Part shown: piece by piece, positions 34,628-43,264 of the stretch
Layout of the letters: every line of letters starts with the position of its first letter
Position numbering within the stretch: the first letter of the stretch is position 1
Assembly (NCBI GenBank): GCA_963782445.1
Contig: CAWAJM010000001.1
Location: 1,736,001 to 1,800,000, forward strand
DNA from: ZC4RG20 sp963782445
Lineage (GTDB): Bacteria; Pseudomonadota; Gammaproteobacteria; Steroidobacterales; Rariloculaceae
Reading direction: 5' to 3'
DNA: 64,000 nt
Program-made: the position numbers and the translations under genes
The notes under the pieces: generated by a model
Database searches by the model: none
What the model was told of the DNA's origin: nothing
Seen by the model: only the letters and a program-made list of their open reading frames with translations

Positions 34628-36203
34628 CGGGGGCCGCCGCCGGCTCGCGCAGGCGCCGACGGTAGAGCTTGCCGTTCGGATCGCGGGGGAGCGCCGCGAC
34701 GTATTCGATGCGCTTGGGAAGCTTCATGGCCGCCAGGCGCGTGCCGAGAAAGCGGAGCAATTCCGCCGTGAGCTGCGGGCCGGCCTCATTGCCGGGCTCG
34801 AGCTGGACGAACGCCTTGGGGACCTGGCCGAGCAACGCGTGGGGCTCCGCGAGAACCGCGCAGTCGGCCACGCGAGGATGCTGCACGAGCTCCATCTCGA
34901 TCTCCGCCGGATAGATGTTCATGCCGGAGGAGATGATGAGATCCGTCTCGCGGCCGCACAGGAACAGATAGCCCTCTTCGTTGAGATAACCGAGGTCGCC
35001 GACCGTCACGTAGTTGCCCCGGTAGCTTCGGCGCGTCTTGTCGGGGTCGTTGCCGTACGCGAAGCGGTCGCCGGTGTGCGGCAGGACGTAGACGAGCCCG
35101 ACCTCGTAGGACGCTTTCGCGCGGCCGTCTTCGCCGAGGATCATGATGTCGGAACCCGGCATCGGGCGGCCGACGGTGCCGGGATATCTGCGCCATTCCT
35201 CGGCGCTCACGATCGTCCCCTGCGCTTCCGACGCACCGTAGGATTCCCAGAGGACATCGCCCCACCAGTCGAGCATCGCGCGCTTGACTTCGATCGGACA
35301 AGGGGCCGCGCCGTGCACGACGAAGCGCAGCGACGCTGTCGAGTAGCGGGCGCGAACGGCGGCCGGCAGCTTGAGTAAGCGTACGAACATCGCCGGCACC
35401 ATGAAGGTCGTCGTGACGCGATGGGCCTCCACGAGCCGCAGCAGCAGTTCCGGCTCGAAGCGGTTCATGAGGACCAGGCGATGGCCCATCTGCAGGGCAA
35501 CGTCGCAGCCGCCGAGCGGTGCCGAGTGGTACATCATCGACGCGCACAAGTGCACGTTGTCGTCGGCCGGGAAGACGCCGAGAGCCGCATTGGCCCGCAC
35601 GATCTGGCGCAAGGCCTCGTCGGCATTAGCGGCCGGGAGCCGTACGGCCTTGGGCAGGCCCGTGGTTGCGGACGTATAGGCGCGCAGACGGCCCCTGTGT
35701 GGGATCTCCGGAGGGACCTTGGCGGCGGATGCAGGCGCTGGGGCCGGCCCACGCGCGAGGCCGGGCGCACGCGAGGCCGCGAAGTCGCTCAGGCCGACGA
35801 AACCTGGGGCAGTGCCGATCACGAGCCGCAAGCCGACGGCGGCATCGCACGCGGCGATCATGGCCAACCTTTCGGAGCCGAGATCGGCATGGGCGACGAC
35901 GGCCCTGCAGCCGGAGTCGCGCAGGACGAATTCGACTTCCCGGTGCGTCAGATGCCAGTTCACGGGGACAACGTCCAGTCCCAGGTCGACGGCCGCAAAG
36001 TAGACGGCAACGTACTCCGGGCAATTGCGCGAAACGACGGCGACGGCGTCGCCGGCCGACAGACCGGCCGATGCGAACGCTTTGGAGAGTCTGCCCGCGA
36101 AGTCGGCCAAGGCGGCGCGGGTCCAGCGTTCGCCCTCGGGCCCCACGATGGCGACGAAGTCCGGATCGGTGTCGGCGAAGTACCGGAAGCCAATGCGAGT
36201 CAT
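34599..36203 (-). CDS. adenylate-forming acyl ligase (AMP-dependent synthetase family)
   Basis: The 534-residue enzyme would activate a carboxylic acid as acyl-AMP and load it on CoA or a carrier protein. The phosphate loop reads YTSATTGLPK (about residues 176-185), with Ala where Gly is usual. YGASEAQGT, GDLGYLNEEG and the catalytic Lys in PNGKLYRR are in place. ATG 36203 is preceded by GGGAGGAA, which decides the start over a GTG eight codons upstream. The acyl carrier protein two genes upstream is the obvious acceptor. The acid substrate cannot be read from the sequence. Confidence 0.87.
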   Translation of the reverse strand: MTRIGFRYFADTDPDFVAIVGPEGERWTRAALADFAGRLSKAFASAGLSAGDAVAVVSRNCPEYVAVYFAAVDLGLDVVPVNWHLTHREVEFVLRDSGCRAVVAHADLGSERLAMIAACDAAVGLRLVIGTAPGFVGLSDFAASRAPGLARGPAPAPASAAKVPPEIPHRGRLRAYTSATTGLPKAVRLPAANADEALRQIVRANAALGVFPADDNVHLCASMMYHSAPLGGCDVALQMGHRLVLMNRFEPELLLRLVEAHRVTTTFMVPAMFVRLLKLPAAVRARYSTASLRFVVHGAAPCPIEVKRAMLDWWGDVLWESYGASEAQGTIVSAEEWRRYPGTVGRPMPGSDIMILGEDGRAKASYEVGLVYVLPHTGDRFAYGNDPDKTRRSYRGNYVTVGDLGYLNEEGYLFLCGRETDLIISSGMNIYPAEIEMELVQHPRVADCAVLAEPHALLGQVPKAFVQLEPGNEAGPQLTAELLRFLGTRLAAMKLPKRIEYVAALPRDPNGKLYRRRLREPAAAPVSRRPYTAP

Positions 36204-36315
36204 CGCGAATTCCTCCCAGCCGGTCACGTGCGTCGAGCCGGCACACGGCGCCGTGCCCGAACGGGCGGCCGGCGATCGAGCGCGGCGTTGTGCGGCTCGT
36301 CCCGTTGCGCCGGCA

Positions 36316-37635
36316 TCAGCGATAGAAGACCCGGCGGCCGTTCCATGCGTACGAAAACCCCTGAGGACCTTCGTGCAGAAATTGGACGAAGTGCAGGCCT
36401 TCGGCCGGTGTGCGCAAAAAGAACACTTCGCCGGCCGCGGGCATGAGGCGCGAGTCGACCCCGCGGCCGATCAGGCGCAGATCGCCGTGGCCGTCGGCCT
36501 CGACCGAGACGGCGCCGGCGGCCGTGCGGTAATGGCCGGCATACCGTCGAGCGGCACTCGCCACGACGCGCACCCGCTCGGGCGGTAGCGGCTTGGGGAT
36601 CGCGAACCTCCTGTACTCCGGCAGCAAGTTCCCAAACAGCTTGGCGGCCACCAAGGGAGCCGGGCCGTCGCGCGTAGCGACCACGAGTGCCATGCCGCGG
36701 CCCGGCCGCAGGCGGACCATGAGCGATGCGTTCGGCCACGTCGAGTTGTGCCCGAACCAGCCGTCACCATGGAACTTCCAGCCGCGGTACACGCCTCGTT
36801 CGAGCGGATTCCAGCCAGGCAGGGGCATGACTGCCGAATCCGGCGCGTCGAGCTGCGTGGGCGCGGGCCAGTCGTCGGGGCCGGCCATGCAGCTGCGGGC
36901 CAGCAGAAATGTCATGAGATCCTCGGCCGAGACGGCGAGGGTTGCGCCGACGGCCGGGCAGATACGTCCCGGCCAGTCGGGGACCAGCGATGATGCGGCG
37001 CAGGCGGGCGCCCGCATACCGAGCGGCTCGAACAGTCCGCGCCGCAGCAGCTCCGCGAACGGCCGGCCGCCTTGGCGCTCGAGAACGGCGGCCACGAGCC
37101 AGGCGCCCGCGCTCGAGTAGCTGTAAATGCTGCCGGGCGCAGCGAACCGCCGGCCCGCCAGCAGGCGGAGCATGGCATCCGCGCCGATGAAGCCGCGCGC
37201 TTGAAGCGGCATGTGGGCGACGCCGGCATCGTCGATGCCGTGTGTGTGCTCCAGCAGATGGCGGATCGTCACGCCTGCGGCGACCGGGTGGCGGCCGCGC
37301 ACTTCCAGCGCGTCGAGGATGCGGTCCTCGAGGCGCAGATCGCCGCGCCGCAAGGCATCCGCGGCGAGCGCTGCCGTGAAGAGTTTCGTGATGCAGCCCG
37401 CCGGCCAGAGCCAGCGACGCGCGCTCGACTCGTCCGGCGCGCCGCCCGCCGCGGCGTATACACAGCGGTCCGCAACGGCATAGCCGACGACGACGCGTTG
37501 CGCGCGGCCGGCACACAGTGCCGCGAGGCGGTCGCGAACGAAGGCGCCGGTGGGCGCGACCGGCTCGACGGCCGTGCCCGCGCCAGCACGGCGCGACTCG
37601 GGAGCGCTATGGGTTGGCGGCCTTGTGTTGGGCAT
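36316..37635 (-). CDS. beta-lactamase-fold protein with Cys in place of the catalytic Ser (copy 1)
   Basis: This 439-residue S12-family protein has PAGCITKLF, placing Cys81 at the nucleophile position with Lys84 retained. The second motif is SYSSAG (Tyr173), close to the usual YSN. The third region reads FGHNSTW (295-298), close to GHTG. A C-terminal beta-rich domain starts near RYAGHYRT. The active-site frame is better kept than in the protein at 28942. ATG 37635 lies inside the acyl carrier gene (29 bp overlap). Lying between the carrier protein and the ligase, it could act as a thioester-dependent acyltransferase or cyclase, as some penicillin-binding-protein-type thioesterases do; this is inference. 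Confidence 0.8.
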   Translation of the reverse strand: MPNTRPPTHSAPESRRAGAGTAVEPVAPTGAFVRDRLAALCAGRAQRVVVGYAVADRCVYAAAGGAPDESSARRWLWPAGCITKLFTAALAADALRRGDLRLEDRILDALEVRGRHPVAAGVTIRHLLEHTHGIDDAGVAHMPLQARGFIGADAMLRLLAGRRFAAPGSIYSYSSAGAWLVAAVLERQGGRPFAELLRRGLFEPLGMRAPACAASSLVPDWPGRICPAVGATLAVSAEDLMTFLLARSCMAGPDDWPAPTQLDAPDSAVMPLPGWNPLERGVYRGWKFHGDGWFGHNSTWPNASLMVRLRPGRGMALVVATRDGPAPLVAAKLFGNLLPEYRRFAIPKPLPPERVRVVASAARRYAGHYRTAAGAVSVEADGHGDLRLIGRGVDSRLMPAAGEVFFLRTPAEGLHFVQFLHEGPQGFSYAWNGRRVFYR

Positions 37636-37936
37636 GTCGGGCGTTTGGGCGGTGCCGGCGGCTGGCCACGATGTGCCCGAGTGCTCGCGCGAGGCCGCCG
37701 ACATCGGGTGCGTCCAGGAGTGCCAGCGTGTCTTCGGCCGTGAGGTCGAACGCATAGACCGCCTCCACCTGCGCAAGGACCGAGACGAGCGTCAATGAGT
37801 CCATGTTCAAATCGAGCAGCGCCGTGGAGGCAAGAATGCCCGCCGCCTCCCGTTGGCAGGCCTGCGCGAGCGTCGCGCAGAGCAGGGCCTCCAGTTCCGC
37901 GATGAGCGAGGGTCGTTGGACGGCTCGGACGTTCAC
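37607..37936 (-). CDS. acyl carrier protein
   Basis: This 109-residue cytoplasmic carrier has the phosphopantetheine site LNMDSLTLVSVL, with Ser47 as the attachment residue, and the helices expected of an ACP. It is longer than FabD-system ACPs, with extra residues at both ends. It starts at GTG 37936, 7 bp after the stop of the small peptide gene, and lacks its own strong Shine-Dalgarno sequence, so translation is probably coupled. It overlaps the next gene by 29 bp. Together with the adenylating ligase it suggests that an acyl group is carried as a thioester. Confidence 0.85.
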   Translation of the reverse strand: MNVRAVQRPSLIAELEALLCATLAQACQREAAGILASTALLDLNMDSLTLVSVLAQVEAVYAFDLTAEDTLALLDAPDVGGLARALGHIVASRRHRPNARHAQHKAANP

Positions 37937-37943
37937 AACGGGG

Positions 37944-38120
37944 TCAGCAGCCCGCCGAGATCAGCACTGCCCATGGGTCGTCCTCGAACCACGGCGCATC
38001 CGTTTCGAGTTCGGCGGTCGCTGGGCGACTGCCGCCGGCGACCGGTGCGAGCGGCGCTTCGCGCGTGGCCGAGGGCGATTCCGTCCGGCGACGTTCGGTC
38101 GCGCGATCATGTTCGTTCAT
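37944..38120 (-). CDS. candidate precursor peptide (58 residues, Gly-Gly junction, C-terminal Cys)
   Basis: ATG 38120 has GGAG eight bases upstream on the minus strand and the frame ends with TGA at 37944. The first 30 residues are polar, rich in Arg, Glu and Thr, and end in APVAGG. The remaining 28 contain ELETDAPWFEDDPW and finish in ISAGC. A Gly-Gly junction is what C39 exporter proteases cut, and such an exporter lies 3.3 kb away. The leader has Leu at -7 but no full match to the usual Leu/Glu spacing, so the cut site is tentative. It is the first gene of the carrier protein, Cys-hydrolase and ligase operon. I know no family that matches. An open frame continues upstream without a ribosome site. 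Confidence 0.55.
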   Translation of the reverse strand: MNEHDRATERRRTESPSATREAPLAPVAGGSRPATAELETDAPWFEDDPWAVLISAGC

Positions 38121-38487
38121 TCTTCGGTCTCCGAATCGTTCGCCCGCCGGAAAGGGGCGGGCGGTGCAGGGGAAATCTTTGCGTTCGGCATGGGCCGTCG
38201 GCGCGGCGACATCCCCTGACACTGAACGCGATCGCCGCCGCTTTCGGAAGGCCGATTTCCAGGCAGCGGAACGGGATATTGGCCGCATGGTCCGGCACAG
38301 CTTTCCTGTGCGCCCTTCGCAGGTGGCGCGCCGCGTCGTCATCGGCGAGGGCGCACGGCTAGGGCCGCTCGACCAGGAGACGCTGGGCCGCCTGGCGCGC
38401 GAGCGGGCTGCCGCGCTGCGGCTCGGGCGAAGCGCCCGGAAGCGGACGAGGAGCCGTCCGCGAGCTGATGCTACTGTGCCGAGGGCC
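38121..38487 (-). other. 367-bp leader region of the peptide operon
   Basis: No gene is supported here on either strand; open frames are Arg-rich and lack ribosome sites. It separates the 5' end of the candidate precursor gene from the 3' end of zwf and should hold the peptide operon promoter. A short palindrome (CACAGGAAAGCTGTG, complementary strand of about 38296-38310) is present. I could not identify a clear -35/-10 pair. Confidence 0.4.
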
Positions 38488-39897
38488 CTAGTCGCCTTCT
38501 TCGAAAAAGGGCTCTGACCCCTTTTTCTTGGGCGGCCGCCAGGGCCGGCCGGGCCGGGAGAGCCTTTCGGCCTCCGGCGGCCCCCAGGAGCCGGGCTCGT
38601 AGGGGTAGACCGGGGTCGTCATGCGCGTCAGCGGGTCCATGATGCGCCAGGCCTCGAGCACGGCGTCCTCGCGCGCGAACAGCGACTGGTCGCCGTCGAG
38701 CGCCGCGCCGATGAGCCGCTCGTAGGCGCTCATCTCGTCCTCGCCCGAGTTGCAAAAGTAGAGCTCGATGCCCTCGCCGAGCACGTCGACGCCGAATTTC
38801 TTCGCGTGGGCGCCAATCGCGATCGCGACGCGGTCCGGCCCGAGCCGGAAACGGACGTAGTTGGGCCCGTCCGTGGACGCGGAGCCGAACACGGGCCGGG
38901 GCGGGCGCTTGAGTTGGACGAGGACCTCGGTCGCGGTCTCGGCGAGCCGCTTGCCCGCGCGAATGTAGAACGGCACGTCGGCCCAGCGCCAGGAGTCGAG
39001 GTGCAATTCCATGGCCGCATAGGTCTCGACACGCGAGTCCGCCGCGACGCCCGGCTCCTCGGTGTAGCCGCGGTACTGGCCGCGCACGAGGCTGCGTCCC
39101 GTCACGGTCCGGATCGAGCGCAGCACGCGGACCTTCTCGTCCCGAAGGGCTTCGATGCTGCGGCCGACGGGCGGCTCCATGGCGATGTGCGAGATGACCT
39201 GCAGGAGGTGGTTCTGCACAACGTCGCGAATCGCGCCGACCTCCTCGTAGAACCGCCCGCGGCCCTCGACGCCGATGGACTCGGCCATCGTCACGCTGAC
39301 GCTGTCGACGTAATTGCGGTTCCAGATCGGCTCGAGGAACGAGTTCGCGAAGCGGAAGAACAGCAGGTTCTGCACCGACTCCTTGCCGAGGTAGTGATCG
39401 ATGCGGAACACGGCGGGCTCGTCGAACGCCGCGCGCAGCACTCGGTTCAGCGCCTTGGCGGATTCGAGATCGCGGCCGAACGGCTTCTCCACGACGACGC
39501 GTCCGCCCTCGGCCAGGCCGACGTGCTCGAGGGCCCGGATGACATCCGCGAACAGGCTCGGCGGAATCGCAAGGTAGAACAGCGGCCGGTGCCGTCCGGC
39601 CAGCGCGTCGCGCAGCGCCTCGAACGTCGCGGCATCGCGGTAGTCGCCGTCGATGTAGGTCAGGCGCTCGAGCAGGTCGGGCTCGGCGTCGAGGTTTTTG
39701 GGATCGGCGAAGCGCGCGAGCCCGTCGACGATGCGGCCGGCCACGCCCTCGCGGGTCATGCCCGACTTGGCCACGCCGATGATCGGCACGTCGTAGCCCC
39801 GCTTGATCAGCGCGAGCACCGCCGGAAAGATCTTGCGGTGGGCCAGGTCGCCCGTCGCGCCGAACAGCACGAGGGCGTCGGATCGGTCCGCGTTCAT
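38488..39897 (-). CDS. zwf: glucose-6-phosphate 1-dehydrogenase
   Basis: This 469-residue cytoplasmic enzyme oxidises glucose 6-phosphate to 6-phosphogluconolactone and makes NADPH. The nucleotide-binding loop is GATGDL (13-18), EKPFGRD lies at 137-143 and the substrate and catalytic segment is RIDHYLGKE (165-173). The normal C-terminus ends around RPWRPP. The last 13 residues, KKKGSEPFFEEGD, are encoded by a copy of the dispersed GGGGTCAGAGCCC repeat (38503-38527), so the repeat has extended the protein. The enzyme links to the phosphorylase and phosphoglucomutase encoded downstream in the window, which supply glucose 6-phosphate from glycogen. Confidence 0.95.
   Translation of the reverse strand: MNADRSDALVLFGATGDLAHRKIFPAVLALIKRGYDVPIIGVAKSGMTREGVAGRIVDGLARFADPKNLDAEPDLLERLTYIDGDYRDAATFEALRDALAGRHRPLFYLAIPPSLFADVIRALEHVGLAEGGRVVVEKPFGRDLESAKALNRVLRAAFDEPAVFRIDHYLGKESVQNLLFFRFANSFLEPIWNRNYVDSVSVTMAESIGVEGRGRFYEEVGAIRDVVQNHLLQVISHIAMEPPVGRSIEALRDEKVRVLRSIRTVTGRSLVRGQYRGYTEEPGVAADSRVETYAAMELHLDSWRWADVPFYIRAGKRLAETATEVLVQLKRPPRPVFGSASTDGPNYVRFRLGPDRVAIAIGAHAKKFGVDVLGEGIELYFCNSGEDEMSAYERLIGAALDGDQSLFAREDAVLEAWRIMDPLTRMTTPVYPYEPGSWGPPEAERLSRPGRPWRPPKKKGSEPFFEEGD
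38503..38527. repeat. dispersed GGGGTCAGAGCCC repeat, copy B: half element inside the 3' end of zwf
   Basis: The 25 bases share the core AAGGGCTCTGACCCC with flanking A5 and T5 runs. Unlike the other three loci it is a single arm without a facing partner. It is translated in zwf as KKGSEPFF. Confidence 0.8.
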
Positions 39898-39942
39898 GAG
39901 TTTGCCACTCCCTGTCTTCGACCCAGATTATCATTTGTGCCC

Positions 39943-40632
39943 ATGAGACACCGGGAAAGACATAGAACGGGGCGTACGGGCTGGCTGCGGGCCGCCGTGC
40001 TGGGCGCCAACGACGGCATCGTCTCCACGGCGAGCCTCATCATCGGCGTCGCGGTGGCGGATTCCTCGCGCGGGGCCGTGCTCGCGGCGGGCACGGCCGC
40101 GCTCGTCGCCGGGGCCATGTCGATGGCGGCCGGCGAGTACGTCTCCGTGAGCTCGCAGGCCGACGCCGAGCGTGCCGACATCGACCGTGAGCGCCGCGAG
40201 CTCGCGCACGAGCCCGAGGCCGAGCTCAGGGAGCTGGCGCAGATCTATCGCGCGCGCGGCCTCGACCGGTCGCTGGCCCAGCAGGTCGCCGAGCAGCTCA
40301 TGGCCCACGATGCGCTCGGCGCGCACGCCCGCGACGAGCTCGGGCTAAGCGAGCTGCATGCGGCGCGTCCGCTGCAGGCGGCCGGGGCCTCGGCCGCCTC
40401 GTTCGCTGCGGGCGCCGGCCTGCCCTTGGTGACAACCTACCTCGCGCCGACGCCGAATATGGCGTGGATCGTGGGGGGGACCTCGCTGCTGTGCCTGGCC
40501 GGGCTCGGCGCGCTGGCCGCCCGCGCCGGCGGCGCGCGCGTGCTCGTCGGCGCGGTCCGCGTGACGTTCTGGGGCGCATTGGCCATGGCGCTCACGGCTG
40601 GCGTCGGCACGCTGTTCGGAGCGTCCGCGTAG
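39943..40632 (+). CDS. VIT/CCC1-family transporter
   Basis: This 229-residue membrane protein resembles the vacuolar iron transporter/nodulin family, which moves Fe(II) or Mn(II). The family opening GWLRAAVLGANDGIVSTASLIIG and the second-helix motif AGAMSMAAGEYVSVSSQAD are both present. A charged cytoplasmic loop (DIDRERRELAHEPEAELREL) separates them from three C-terminal segments. ATG 39943 gives the normal N-terminus; the frame stays open for 1.1 kb upstream only because it runs antisense to zwf. It is divergent from zwf with a 45-bp gap. Confidence 0.88.
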   Translation: MRHRERHRTGRTGWLRAAVLGANDGIVSTASLIIGVAVADSSRGAVLAAGTAALVAGAMSMAAGEYVSVSSQADAERADIDRERRELAHEPEAELRELAQIYRARGLDRSLAQQVAEQLMAHDALGAHARDELGLSELHAARPLQAAGASAASFAAGAGLPLVTTYLAPTPNMAWIVGGTSLLCLAGLGALAARAGGARVLVGAVRVTFWGALAMALTAGVGTLFGASA

Positions 40633-40635
40633 CCG

Positions 40636-40722
40636 AAAAAAAGGGGTCAGAGCCCTTTTTCGCTTGCCGGAGCGCCAGGTGATCGATGCAGCCTGCGAAA
40701 AAGGGCTCTGACCCCTTTTTTT
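40636..40722. repeat. dispersed GGGGTCAGAGCCC repeat, copy C: 28-bp perfect inverted repeat
   Basis: Bases 40636-40663 and 40695-40722 are perfect reverse complements, separated by 31 bp. Each arm carries A7, the core GGGGTCAGAGCCC and T5. It begins 3 bp after the VIT-family stop and ends 9 bp before the phosphorylase stop, so both convergent genes share it as terminator. Confidence 0.88.
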
Positions 40723-40731
40723 GCTTTCGCG

Positions 40732-43249
40732 TCACCGATACCAGGCGATGAACCGGGCCTCGAGCGGCACGGCCGCGAGCGGGTGCGCCGGGACGACGCG
40801 CGGGGTGTAGTCGGAGACCGGGCGCTTGCCCGGCACGACGCCCAAGTACGTGTAGCTGTTGTGTGCGCCGCGCAGCTCGCCGTCGCGCTCGAGCGCGTGC
40901 CGCTCCGGGCCGAGGTCCGCGATCGCATCGGCGTAGACCTCGACCGCAACGTCGGCCGCGTCGAGCTCGTGCAGATAGACCTGCACCTCGAAGCGATGGT
41001 CCTCGCCCGCGGGAGTGACGGTCACGCCGCCGAAGCGCACGCTGGGCCAATTGGCCTCCAGGCGCGCGCGCCAGGCCTCGAGCCCGGCGGCCGCGCCGGC
41101 GTCGCGGCGCGCGACGGCGGCCGCGAGCGGGCCGTAGTACCGCTCCACGTATTCCCGCAGCATGCGGTTCGTCGAGAAGCGCGGCGTCAGCGCCGCCATG
41201 CTCTCGCGCATGTGCGCGATCCAGTCGGGCGGCAGCCCGCTCCCGTCGCGCCGATAGAAGCAGGGCACGATCTCGGTCTCGAGCATGTGGTACAGCGTCC
41301 GGGCCTCGGCCGCGTCCCAGGCCGCGATGTCCGCGCGGTGCTCGCGGCCGTCGCCGAGCGCCCAGCCGACCTCGGGGGCGTAGGCTTCGGCCCACCAGCC
41401 GTCGAGTGCCGAGCAATTCAGCCCGCCGTTGACGAGCACCTTCATGCCGCTCGTGCCGCTGGCCTCCCACGGGCGGCGCGGCGTGTTGAGCCAGAACGTC
41501 GACGCCGCGCGTCAGCGCGGCGGCCACCGTGAGATCGTAATCCTCGACGAAGACCGCGCGGCCATGGACATCGGGCCGCCGCAGAAAGTCCTGCCATTCG
41601 CGGATCAGGCGCCGGCCCGCCGCGTCGTGCGGATGCGCCTTGCCGGCGATGACGAGCTGCACGGGCCGGTCGCGGTCGTTGAGCAGGCGCACGAGCCGTT
41701 CCGGGTCCTCGAGCAGCAGGTTCGTGCGCTTGTACTCGGCGAAGCGGCGCGCGAAGCCGAGCGTCAGGACATCGGGGTCGAGCAGGCGGCCGAGGCTCGC
41801 GGCCTCCTCGGCACCGGCGCCGCGGCGCCGGCCCTGCCGTGCGAGCCGGCGGCCGACCGTTGCGACGAGCGCGCGGCGGGAGTCGCAGCGGAAGCGCCAC
41901 AGCGTCACGTCGTCGATGGCGCGCAGTGCGGTCCCGAGATTCTCGAGCGTGCCGCGCCAGCGCTCGGGGCCGCAGGCTCCGGTCCAGACCGCGTCGGCGC
42001 CGGCCGAGTCCCAGGTCGGCATGTGGACGCCGTTCGTGACGTAGCCCACGGGCACCTCGTTTTCCGGCCAGCGCGGGAACAGCGGCGCGAAGATGCGCCG
42101 GCTGACCTCGCCGTGGAGCCGGCTCACGCCGTTTACGGCGCCCGAGCCGCGGACGGCGAGATACGCCATGTTGAACGGCTCTTGCGTATCGCCGGGCGCG
42201 AGCCGCCCGAGCGCGAGCAGTGTCCCTAGGTCGACGCCGAGCTCGGCGGCATAGCCGCGGAAGTACTGGGCGAACAGCCCGGGGGCGAACCGGTCGAAGC
42301 CCGCCTCGACGGGCGTGTGCGTCGTGAACAGATTGCCGGCGCGTGTGGCGCGCAGCGCTTCGGCGAAGGAGCTGGCGGTTGCCTTCATGCGCGCACGCGC
42401 GCGCTCCAAAACGGCGAATGCCGCATGGCCTTCGTTGAGATGGCAGACGGAGCAATCGATGCCGAGCGCCTGCAACAATCTCCAGCCGCCGATGCCCAGC
42501 GCGATCTCCTGCTGCAGCCGCAGTTCGCTGCCGCCGCCGTAAAGCTCGCTCGTAATGCCGCGATCTCCGGGATCGTTGAGCAAGTCGTTGCTGTCGAGCA
42601 GATACAAGGACCGGCGGCCGACCTGCGCTTCCCATGCGCGCAGCCGCAGCAGGCGGCCCGGCAGCTCGACGGGCACGTGGACCCATTCACCGTTCGCGTC
42701 GCGCAGGGGCACGATGGGTAGCTGCGTCGGGTCGCTGTAAGGATAGAACTCGAGCTGCTCGCCGTTTGCGTCGAGCGCTTGGCGGAAGTAGCCCTCCTGG
42801 TAGAGCAGGCCGATGCCGATGACGGGCACGCCGAGGTCGCAGGCCGTTTTCAGATAGTCGCCCGCGAGCACGCCGAGGCCGCCCGAGTAGATCGGCAGCG
42901 CCTCGCTGACGCCGAACTCCATGCTGAAATAGGCGACCGGGCCGCCCAGGGCATCGAGGCCCAAGCGGCCGAACCAAGTCTCGTCCGAGTAGCGACTTTC
43001 GCGCGCTTCGAGCTCCGCCTCGAGGCGTTTACGGAACCCGGCATCGTTGGCCAGCGCGCCGAGCCGCTCCTCGCTGATGCTGTCGAGGATGAGCCAGGGG
43101 TTCTGAGTGGCGTCCCAGAGCGCCGGGTCCGCGGCGCGCCATAGCTCGTCGGTACCGTGGTGCCAGCTCCAGCGCAGATCGAGCGCGAGTACGGCGAGGC
43201 CTTGCAGCGCCTCGGGCAGCGGGCGGGGAAGATAGTGGCTTGCTTGCAT
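40732..43249 (-). pseudogene. glgP: alpha-glucan (glycogen) phosphorylase with one frameshift
   Basis: The enzyme releases glucose 1-phosphate from glycogen or maltodextrin. The long form with an N-terminal DUF3417 domain is recognisable (LDLRWSWHHGTDELW, then YFSMEFGVSEALPIYSGGLG). The N-terminal frame runs from 43249 to about 41497. One extra base at 41495-41496 (DVWLN expected) moves the rest into another frame, which continues with EASGTSGMKVLVNGGLN, including the PLP-binding Lys, to the stop at 40732. Joined, it has about 838 residues, the full family length, with no other lesion. A single-base assembly error is therefore quite likely. As read, translation would end before the cofactor site is correctly encoded. 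Confidence 0.85.
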
Positions 43250-43264
43250 GCGGGGTCCTGCGAC

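Noticed and set aside
38065..38517. 150-residue plus-strand open frame between the peptide gene and zwf
   Set aside because: It is Arg-rich, has no ribosome site or family resemblance, and overlaps the candidate precursor on the other strand.
38806..39942. Long N-terminal extension of the VIT-family protein
   Set aside because: This part runs antisense to zwf and has no ribosome site. The family N-terminus begins at ATG 39943.
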